In this document: positions 38,101 through 44,794 of the stretch, one piece after another
How the letters are laid out: each line of letters opens with the position of its first letter
Position numbering within the stretch: the stretch's first letter is position 1
Assembly: GCA_012838135.1 (NCBI GenBank)
Contig: DUPV01000016.1
Location: forward strand, 1 to 64,000
Source of the DNA: Clostridiaceae bacterium
GTDB lineage: Bacteria; Bacillota; Clostridia; Saccharofermentanales; DTU023
Length of the DNA: 64,000 nucleotides
Reading direction: 5' to 3'
Made by a program: the position numbers and the translations under genes
The notes under the pieces: model-generated
The model's input: the letters and a program-made list of their open reading frames with translations, nothing else
What the model was told of the DNA's origin: nothing
Database searches by the model: none

Positions 38101-39072
38101 TCTTACGGAATAGGACTTTTCAGAGGAAAAAGTCATGCTGAAAGTCTTGGTTATGATCAGGGTTACGGTGTAGGTTATACAGATGGGTATGATGCAGTGC
38201 CTGTTCTTCATATGAGAGAAATACAGTCTGATCTAAATCGCGGCAATAGTCTCGGCAACTCAGCCATTGCCGGAGGAGCTTATGCTGTGCAGAGTGAAGA
38301 TTCTATTTTCTTTCTTTCAAATGGGAATATATACAAAATGTCGGAGCGCGGAACGGAAACCGAGCTTTTAGTGGAGGGAAAAGATGCCGCTGCTTTAAGC
38401 TTTTGCAATGGCTGGTTATATTATTCTTCCGGCAAGAATATTCTGCAAACAAATATTTATACTCTTGAAACCGATGTACTTTGTGAAAACTTGCCCGGAG
38501 AAATACATATATTAAATGATTGCTATTATGTCAAAACAGATGACGGACTATATTTGCTGAATACGATGACCGGTAAATTGACATCTTTAAACAATTTCTC
38601 TGCTTTAATGTCTTTGAACATAGTAGAAAACGGTTTGTTTTACGTCGATGAAAATGATAATTCCCTTTATAGTGCTAATCTAAATGGCAGTAGTGCAACT
38701 AAAATCTTGGATCGGCATTGTAGTAGCATTTGTTGGTTTGAGGATACTCTCTTTTGTGCAGTTAATGATGATGAAAAAAATGAATTGATTTTAGTTCGCG
38801 AGAATTTTGAAGAAGCTGAAACTCTTTCCGAGACAAATGCTGCTATGATCAACGTAACCGAAAACGGAATATATTTTATCAATGGATATGACAGAACAAT
38901 TAACTTGTGTTCGTTTGACGGACGCATCAGAAATAGAATCTCAAAAAATCGTGCTACTGACTTTAATATTGCCGGGAATTGGATTTTTTACCATAATGCC
39001 GCAGACGATAATAGGCTGTGGTGTGTAAGGCTTGACGGAGCCAATGATCACCCTGTACAGGTTGGAGGATAG
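35194..39072 (+). CDS. GT2 glycosyltransferase - Ser/Thr kinase - extracytoplasmic propeller fusion
   Basis: 1292 residues. Two N-terminal helices (about 33-80). A processive GT2 domain (about 115-440) with Asp162-Asp163 (VVSDDG), DKD (276-278), SED (368-370) and QRRY (409-412) as the QxxRW equivalent. Several helices (about 425-620). A complete kinase domain (about 715-945): beta3 Lys735, HRD (823-825), DFG (843-845), SPEQYG. A single membrane helix (about 953-977), a GYxxGY repeat (986-1001) and a DUF5050-like beta-propeller (about 1020-1292). GT2 and kinase lie in the cytoplasm and the propeller outside. A sensor that gates polysaccharide synthesis is inferred. Confidence 0.85.
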   Translation: MRKKTSRRKRKIPEDQRAKRQIPENLGNSLCGVWSYIVVLAIDAGVHITLFFLYGQTLGDLIRLFLSFIFFIYPLQYIADTLWSLRPSVCEILAGRLQINRKYYMNTIRKEVAREALLPVTISIPVYLEDNEVIFQTLRQSMIAVKRYHEYSDQESNIVVSDDGLGPMCGGHCTKEKIDRLIQTFLYDFSALTQLEVQAAERVLFYRKNRIPFVVRPQEGRLGLFKKSSNLNYTLCFGNAVAAGNSPENLTQKGQPFAEGYAEGNIKTNEIILLLDKDSGVKEKIIEAIIPEFAADEKLAYVQCATKAENLSENYYSYATGHQINNLFHNVWPCKALQGFFVPLIGHNVFLRKSILEKSGFWSENKVSEDFDKAISLYSMGYHGKYAQLKGLEFTEYASRTFTEETCKQRRYAYGLLEMIFDGTIAPKTTRNCDRFYMLIYFFSLLNQVLLLPTVLYECYLGNIYLLWVGFIFCSICFIMLPRVRSFIMRRRLPKEYAEQTTHTVIISLSFVGHSYSVLAGACRYLINKIKENNTPFPSTNVDKLEYSFTAGVKIMFEYIRKNKWFLIIAALCLDRAIFMLTRKGIATATVFTYCYILFCAVFIPFLLTPQFFAGLKIKQMVNKRKAASDMKIFGTDVPDTAQNQDDMVTAWNMDMQILSPRIVDESGNSEFPNSDIEIFLNSYKKTLSDLLPEASMPEELLANYSYESCLRKDPEGKKEIYLLRRDDNTGVLLKITQDYPEEDALEEANLLAKLDHPGIPKVFDSFEYAGKNFILREYFEGRSLYEIIKKGGCLGAKDIFGIVLKLVDILSYLHSRIPPVIHRDIKPQNIIVGKDGSIHLIDFGIARLHKYERIQDTSVILTLDYASPEQYGFEQTTPLSDIYSLGVVMLFMATGRTARTGLESQIVNNRLRNLIEQCIAFNPKSRIQSVEQIRHYIMRDSNQRKSKRKRSLIVAALLLICATFLSFLSYGIGLFRGKSHAESLGYDQGYGVGYTDGYDAVPVLHMREIQSDLNRGNSLGNSAIAGGAYAVQSEDSIFFLSNGNIYKMSERGTETELLVEGKDAAALSFCNGWLYYSSGKNILQTNIYTLETDVLCENLPGEIHILNDCYYVKTDDGLYLLNTMTGKLTSLNNFSALMSLNIVENGLFYVDENDNSLYSANLNGSSATKILDRHCSSICWFEDTLFCAVNDDEKNELILVRENFEEAETLSETNAAMINVTENGIYFINGYDRTINLCSFDGRIRNRISKNRATDFNIAGNWIFYHNAADDNRLWCVRLDGANDHPVQVGG

Positions 39073-39076
39073 TTCC

Positions 39077-40663
39077 ATGGCAATCAAACCGAAATTCAAG
39101 TGGGCAAATCAGGAAGAACGCTCTGTTTTTGAAATTGTTTCGGAAGACGGAATCATGCAACCGAATGAAATTTTGTATATTGTTCAGCAAATATGTTATT
39201 TGTTCGAGAAACAATATTATGATGACCTGTCAAAGTTTCACAGATATATTCATCCGAAAAATATTATCATACATAAAACAGATCGTGTTCAAATATCTGA
39301 ATCAATACGGCCGGTTTTTGAGCGGGAAGCTTATATTCCTCCGGAACAAAGTCAATCCGATGATTATACTTTCGAAGCAATTGTATATGGATTAGGCGCA
39401 CTCATGATTTTTATGGCAACCGGTCATGAGAAGAAAACAAATTTGGAATCGTTTATTGAAAATCGTGCACTGCGTGATCTGATAGAACACTGCATTGCCT
39501 TCGATCCGCAGTCACGCTTTCACAATATAAAAGAACTGCTGAATGCAATAAAAAGAACAAAGATTTCTCTGAATAAAAAGTTATTTGTTTTTATGATATT
39601 AGCTTGTGTCCTTTTAATATCAGGTTTGATCTTCTGTTTTTATCGACATGGAACAAAGCGGGGTAACTCCATCGGAGAAAATTCCGGCTACGCAACAGGC
39701 TATGCAATCGGCTATGAAAAAGGTTTTTCAGATGCGCCGGGAATCGGAATCAAAAATCCTGTTTTTGATTCGAAAAACGGAAATCTTTCAGGAAATTATG
39801 CATCGGAACTAGGTGCAATTGCAGCCAACGGTGAAGATGAAGTATTTTTTATTTTTGAAGATAATATATATCGGATGGATCCCTATACAGAAGAAATTAC
39901 AATGTTGCTATCGCATGTCGGAGCACGTGACCTCAATTATTTTGAGGGCTGGCTATATTTCTGTACAGCTGAAAAGATTTTTAGAATCAATCCCGATACT
40001 TTAAAAGAAGAAGAATTTTGTGATTCACATTCAGGAAATCTTTATATTGTTGATGAAATATTTTATCTCTATGACAGCTCAGGAACCGGGTATTTGTATG
40101 AGATAGATCCTGAGACGAAAACACTTACTCAATTAAGCGGTTCGATGGAATACCTTTGTCTTAATATTGTAGATAAGAAGTTGTATTATATTGATTCAGA
40201 TAAAGGTAATAATATTTATAGCAGTGATTTAGACGGCGGAAATTTAAATCTTATTAACAGTAATTATTGTGAAAGCTTTTGTATTAATAATGATGAAATA
40301 TTTGCCTGTACATATATTTTTAAAGAAGATTCAAGTACAGATAATGTTAAAAAAGATTCAAATATATATTGGGAAAGCTCCTTGGTCAGAATGGATTTAG
40401 ATGGTGGAAATCTTGAAAGTTTGACAAATGTTTCTGCCCATTATCCGAATGTTACAGATGGAGGGATTTATTATGTTGCAGGTCAGAATAAAACTCTCGA
40501 ATGGATGTCTTTAGACGGCAGAACCCACTATACCATTGTGCCTTCGCGTACCGGTTCATTTAATGTTGCAGGTCGTTGGATATTCTATCGAAATGAAGAA
40601 GATGACGGTAATCTGTGGCGAGTAAGAATTGACGGTTCAGGAAATACCAAGTCAACTCATTAA
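39077..40663 (+). CDS. Truncated pseudokinase with propeller-like sensor
   Basis: 528 residues, starting at the ATG 39077 behind GGAGG and four bases after the upstream stop. Residues 1-160 align with the C-lobe of the upstream kinase: FHRYIHPKNIII (54-65) with HRY in place of HRD, no DFG (SES follows), PPEQ for APE, and YGLGALMIFMATG. The N-lobe with glycine loop and Lys is absent. A membrane helix (168-190), GY repeat (204-217) and DUF5050-like domain (about 235-528) follow in the same order as its neighbour. It is not an active kinase. A regulatory partner of the fusion protein is the simplest inference. Confidence 0.78.
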   Translation: MAIKPKFKWANQEERSVFEIVSEDGIMQPNEILYIVQQICYLFEKQYYDDLSKFHRYIHPKNIIIHKTDRVQISESIRPVFEREAYIPPEQSQSDDYTFEAIVYGLGALMIFMATGHEKKTNLESFIENRALRDLIEHCIAFDPQSRFHNIKELLNAIKRTKISLNKKLFVFMILACVLLISGLIFCFYRHGTKRGNSIGENSGYATGYAIGYEKGFSDAPGIGIKNPVFDSKNGNLSGNYASELGAIAANGEDEVFFIFEDNIYRMDPYTEEITMLLSHVGARDLNYFEGWLYFCTAEKIFRINPDTLKEEEFCDSHSGNLYIVDEIFYLYDSSGTGYLYEIDPETKTLTQLSGSMEYLCLNIVDKKLYYIDSDKGNNIYSSDLDGGNLNLINSNYCESFCINNDEIFACTYIFKEDSSTDNVKKDSNIYWESSLVRMDLDGGNLESLTNVSAHYPNVTDGGIYYVAGQNKTLEWMSLDGRTHYTIVPSRTGSFNVAGRWIFYRNEEDDGNLWRVRIDGSGNTKSTH

Positions 40664-40805
40664 AAATCCGGTTTAAGCAGAATAAAATTAATTTGTTGCA
40701 GATCGGGAAAATCCTGAATATCCCGAACATCCTAATGGTGATGATACAACAGCTTTTACTACAATTATTTGGCATTAGTTGCAATGTTGTTACCGTTACT
40801 TTTAC

Positions 40806-40846
40806 TTTCATAATTAATGTTTTTTTGTATGCTCCAAGCATACAAA
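40806..40846 (+). promoter_or_regulatory. Shared promoter/operator module, copy 1
   Basis: TTTCATAATT (40806-40815), nine bases, then the inverted repeat TTGTATGC-N5-GCATACAA (40825-40845, extended by one pair). CATAAT with TTGTTA 16 bp upstream would make a promoter. The repeat then covers the transcription start region. The same arrangement with identical spacing occurs at 44436-44477. Confidence 0.6.
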
Positions 40847-40954
40847 CTGTCTGAAATTCCATTCTATATTGTAAATGAATAATAATCATACATATAAAAG
40901 TCCGGAAGGAATTTTTATGTGAACAAGTAGAACAATATCAGTAGGAGAAAAACA

Positions 40955-42529
40955 ATGCTGGAAATATTAGGAATAATACTATTGAGTAATGTAAACCGGA
41001 AGAATGCTCTGGCTCGCGGACGCCAACCGGGAGGTTTCATAGCGCTTACCATCTGTCTGTGGCTGGGTTTAGAGTTTTTAGGTGCTTTTATCGGCATAAT
41101 GGCGAAACTCGGTATCGGCTCATATATTCTTGCTATCGTCATGGCTGCGATCGGCGCCATCATCTCGTATCTTGTAGCGAAAAACTGCAAACCGGGCACT
41201 TATGTGCCATCGGCGCCGATGGTACATAACTATACCGCGAATGTTGAGCCGCTTGCTGGTTCCGGACCACCACAAATGCAGTATGCGGCTATGCCGTATT
41301 CAGGAAACGAACAAGGAACACCAACTTCGTTTTGCCATAAATGTGGCGCACCGTTAATCGAAGGTGCAATGTTTTGTGGAAACTGCGGACAACAGCGCTT
41401 TATACAGGTTGAAACTGCCAACACTCGGACACCCGAAACAGAAGCTGCTGTACTGTTCCCGTTTAATAGCGAAGAAACAGTTCCTTATACAGTAAAACCG
41501 ATGCGTGCCGTATGGACAGCAGTTTGGGTTATCGGTGCCTGGATTATGATCTTTATCGCCCATATTTTTTTAGGCATCCATCTTTTATACTGCAATGCCG
41601 TTTCGGCTGTGATTGTTCATGTCCTTTTCGGTACGGGTATGTATCTGCTTATGCAAAAGAGCGTAAAATACAAGGTGTTTGCAGGAGGTACCATGGTCAT
41701 TGCCGTACTAATTAATGTTTTTAATTATTGTTTACTGCGTATGCCTTTACTAAGAGAAAGTCCTTTCGGACTGAAAGAATTGTTTGCGATTCCGATTTCC
41801 CCTATGATGATTATAAGTATCCTTCTGCGAGCATTTGTTGTTGCAGGTGGTGCGTTATTTTTTGCCTGGCTTTTGGGACCAAAACAACAGCGGGAACCGT
41901 CTCTTGATAACGGCACAACAGCTGCTTCGGATATGAAGGCCAAAGTTGAAAAGAAGAGAGTTTGGCAGACGGCGTTATACACTGTATTGGTGAGCTTGCC
42001 GGTCTATATAATTTTTATCCTTGCTACCTCGCCGATATACTTGCAGCGCCCTTTGCTTTTACTGCAATTTTTGATCAGATGTTTACTCACAGCGATGACA
42101 CTGATTTTTACTCCTCCTGCTTTACATGGACTTTCCACTATGAATACTAAGCGCATACGACTTTCAGGCTGGGGACTCGTCTGGTGCTGGCTCTGTGTGG
42201 CAGGGATGTTCTTTTCGCTCGTGATGTGTATAATATATGCGGTATCCTCCTTTGCAGCACCCATGTACTCCTCTCAGCTTTTCATGAGTATTACCTTGCT
42301 TACGGGCTTTATCATGCTGATCGCAAGAAGACGCTTGGGTTGGTACGTTATTCTGTTCGGTGCATATATTTCGCTTGTCGGGCAGTTTGATGAATCTCTT
42401 AGTGCCGTTATCCAAGGAGCAAATCATTACATTCCGTTTTTAATAGGTGCGATATCCGGTGCTTTTAATCCGTTAATCACATGGCTCTCCATCCGGGGCG
42501 CTTGGTATGCAAAATTTCCGAAGATGTAA
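40955..42529 (+). CDS. Zinc-ribbon multi-pass membrane protein
   Basis: 524 residues, AGGAGA before the ATG. Two helices at the N-terminus (about 28-75), a Pro/Met-rich loop, a zinc ribbon CHKCG...CGNCG (Cys127, 130, 141, 144), then about nine more helices. A Lys/Gln-rich cytoplasmic loop lies near 300-330. No transporter motif is recognised. Third-codon positions look richer in G and C than in the flanking genes, by eye. It lies behind operator module copy 1 and is co-directional with the kinases. It may be an adaptor or channel-like component of the island. Confidence 0.65.
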   Translation: MLEILGIILLSNVNRKNALARGRQPGGFIALTICLWLGLEFLGAFIGIMAKLGIGSYILAIVMAAIGAIISYLVAKNCKPGTYVPSAPMVHNYTANVEPLAGSGPPQMQYAAMPYSGNEQGTPTSFCHKCGAPLIEGAMFCGNCGQQRFIQVETANTRTPETEAAVLFPFNSEETVPYTVKPMRAVWTAVWVIGAWIMIFIAHIFLGIHLLYCNAVSAVIVHVLFGTGMYLLMQKSVKYKVFAGGTMVIAVLINVFNYCLLRMPLLRESPFGLKELFAIPISPMMIISILLRAFVVAGGALFFAWLLGPKQQREPSLDNGTTAASDMKAKVEKKRVWQTALYTVLVSLPVYIIFILATSPIYLQRPLLLLQFLIRCLLTAMTLIFTPPALHGLSTMNTKRIRLSGWGLVWCWLCVAGMFFSLVMCIIYAVSSFAAPMYSSQLFMSITLLTGFIMLIARRRLGWYVILFGAYISLVGQFDESLSAVIQGANHYIPFLIGAISGAFNPLITWLSIRGAWYAKFPKM

Positions 42530-42649
42530 ATTGATTTTTTGCTCTCGTTATAGCAATACAAAAGCAGAGTGATAATAACCAAGCTAACAACGTTATTACG
42601 TTAATAAGACAGTAACTCTATATTATTCTTTATCAGGAGGTGAATTCGC

Positions 42650-44383
42650 TTGTCCGATGTGTCAGAATTTTTACAATCATATAGCGAAAAGCTCCAACAG
42701 GGAATAGCTGATGCAGATATGCCCTCGGAACTGACAGAGCAGTTTGTTTTTGACAGCTTGATCAAACAAGATGACGGAAAAGAAGTATATTTTATTACCC
42801 GTAAATCAGACGGTTTGCGTGCCGTACTTCGTATTACAAGTGCTGAGAGCGGCGAAGATGCTGTTACTGAGGGAATGGTACTGACAAAACTTGATCATCC
42901 TGCCATACCGAAAATGCTCGGTACATGGGAGCATAACGGACGCAGTTTCATGGTGCGGGAATATTTTGCAGGTGATGATCTTAATGCCTTCATCCGTAAG
43001 CACGGTACATTAAGCCGGGAAATGCTGTTTAATATTACTCTGCAATTGTGTGATATTCTGACCTACATTCACGGCCAGAATCCTGCCGTTATTCATCGTG
43101 ATATCAAACCGGAAAATATAATTATTTCAGGTAAAAGTGATGTGAAACTTATAGACTTCGGCATCGCCCGCGATTTCAAATCAGAAACCGATAGCGATAG
43201 AGATACGCAAATTGCGGGTACGAGGTCATACATGGCACCGGAACAATTCGGCAGTGAACAGACCGATCATCGTGCTGATATCTATTCTTTAGGCATGGTC
43301 ATGGTTTTTATGGCCACAGGAAAAACAAAGAGACATAATCTGAAAACCATTTATCCTTATAAAGAATTGGTGTCAATCATTGAAAAGTGCCTGAGAAAAG
43401 ACCGCGATCAGCGTTTTAAGACAGCGAAACGGCTGAGAAACAAAATCCTTTGGGTTCAACGACAATTTACTAAAAAGATACTAGTGTCTGCCGGGATATG
43501 TTTCCTGATTGCCGCAGCGTTTTTATCCGGCTTGTTTATCGGACAAAAGCGAGGTTTTCAAAACGGTGTAGATTTCATCATGGATATTCCTGTCGATAAG
43601 AATCGTCCGTTTACAGAAGAGGAACTCATAGAGCCAATTACCTTTGGCAGCGAATATCTCGATTTAGCGGTGCGAAATATTTTGAATAAGCAGCAAGGCG
43701 ACACAATCTACCGTACCGAAGTCAACAATCGCATTGATGAAATTCGGATTTATGGAACCTATATCCTGCATCCGGATTTGGAAGATGAATTACTCAAAAC
43801 GCATGTAGGCAAAGGAACAGTCAGTTACATTACCGATACGGGGTTTCGCATTGATGGACGAGGTGATATCAGTTCTCTTACGGACATTCCCAACATGTAT
43901 TATCTGCGCAACTTAATTCTGACCTCACAATCGATTTCCGATCTCTCTCCTCTTACAGGCATGAAGTTGGAAAAGATTAATTTAAGCAACAATTTTGTAG
44001 GGAATTTATTGCCGCTGAAAGATATGGTGACACTGCGCGAGCTGGATGTATGCCAAAATCCTCTGCGTGATCTCACCCCGATTTCTCGCCTGCTCTCACT
44101 GGAAAGCCTTGACATCAGCCAAACACAGGTGACAGATCTGATGCCGCTTGCCGAGCTTACCAAACTGCAAACACTGCAGCTGGAATATTGCGATATTGAA
44201 GATATAAGAGTGTTAGCTAAACTGCCTAATTTGCAAGAGGTTGATCTGAGCAATACGCTTATCACAGACCTTTCACCGCTCATAAGGCAGCATAATCCCG
44301 TGACAGTACGTTGCGTGGGTTTGCCCCGGAATGTTGTCGATGCTGTACGAAATAATCCGGGCATTGTATTGATTGAGGAATAG
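42650..44383 (+). CDS. Ser/Thr kinase with extracytoplasmic leucine-rich repeats
   Basis: 577 residues with a TTG start eight bases after AGGAGG. Kinase domain (about 38-270): HRDIKPEN (149-156), DFG (169-171), APE (196-198). The beta3 position, Lys735 in the neighbouring fusion kinase, is Arg61 here. A pre-kinase segment (1-40) is shared with that kinase. Membrane helix (277-298), then a short GQKRGFQNG motif. Residues ~400-560 hold at least six leucine-rich repeats of internalin type (for example SISDLSPLTGMKLEKINLS). The sensor lies outside the cell. Activity with Arg61 is uncertain. Confidence 0.85.
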   Translation: MSDVSEFLQSYSEKLQQGIADADMPSELTEQFVFDSLIKQDDGKEVYFITRKSDGLRAVLRITSAESGEDAVTEGMVLTKLDHPAIPKMLGTWEHNGRSFMVREYFAGDDLNAFIRKHGTLSREMLFNITLQLCDILTYIHGQNPAVIHRDIKPENIIISGKSDVKLIDFGIARDFKSETDSDRDTQIAGTRSYMAPEQFGSEQTDHRADIYSLGMVMVFMATGKTKRHNLKTIYPYKELVSIIEKCLRKDRDQRFKTAKRLRNKILWVQRQFTKKILVSAGICFLIAAAFLSGLFIGQKRGFQNGVDFIMDIPVDKNRPFTEEELIEPITFGSEYLDLAVRNILNKQQGDTIYRTEVNNRIDEIRIYGTYILHPDLEDELLKTHVGKGTVSYITDTGFRIDGRGDISSLTDIPNMYYLRNLILTSQSISDLSPLTGMKLEKINLSNNFVGNLLPLKDMVTLRELDVCQNPLRDLTPISRLLSLESLDISQTQVTDLMPLAELTKLQTLQLEYCDIEDIRVLAKLPNLQEVDLSNTLITDLSPLIRQHNPVTVRCVGLPRNVVDAVRNNPGIVLIEE

Positions 44384-44435
44384 ATATTAACAGTACAAGG
44401 GATTTTCGAATAGACACTGAGAAAGAGCAAATGCC

Positions 44436-44477
44436 TTTCATAATTTTACTCTAATTGTATGCTTTATGCATACAATT
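44436..44477 (+). promoter_or_regulatory. Shared promoter/operator module, copy 2
   Basis: TTTCATAATT (44436-44445), nine bases, then AATTGTATGC-TTTAT-GCATACAATT (44453-44477), a 10-bp perfect inverted repeat with 5-base centre. Core TTGTATGC-N5-GCATACAA and spacing are identical to copy 1 at 40806. The -35 region is not clear here. The small membrane-protein gene starts 82 bases downstream. Confidence 0.6.
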
Positions 44478-44559
44478 GATGTTCCGCCTAAGGTTAATCT
44501 ACCAATATAGTTACAACACAATTGCTCAATAAATAAGTAATCAAGGAGGCATCTCAATT

Positions 44560-44781
44560 ATGAAAAAAGAGAATAAAAAAAGTAAATTTTTAGATATTCT
44601 GGGTATCATTTTACAAGGAATAGGTTTTTTATTTTTAGCAGTTTTAATAAACCTTTTCTTACGTGAACGTGAACAAATCGATTGGACAGGGACTGGGTTT
44701 GGAATTATTGTATTTGTCGCTTTTATTATCATAGGAAGAATTCTTTGTAATAAAAACAATCAAAATATTAGCAATAAATAA
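44560..44781 (+). CDS. Small two-helix membrane protein
   Basis: 73 residues, AAGGAGG before the ATG. Two hydrophobic helices (about 12-32 and 46-64) joined by a charged loop, with basic ends. It is 13 bases upstream of the WG-repeat gene and behind operator module copy 2, so these are likely co-transcribed. No family recognised. Confidence 0.7.
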   Translation: MKKENKKSKFLDILGIILQGIGFLFLAVLINLFLREREQIDWTGTGFGIIVFVAFIIIGRILCNKNNQNISNK

Positions 44782-44794
44782 GAAAGGAAATGTT

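Noticed and set aside
41719-42427. Several minus-strand frames within the zinc-ribbon membrane protein
   Set aside because: They overlap completely with a better-supported plus-strand gene with RBS, zinc ribbon and helices, and none has a family match.
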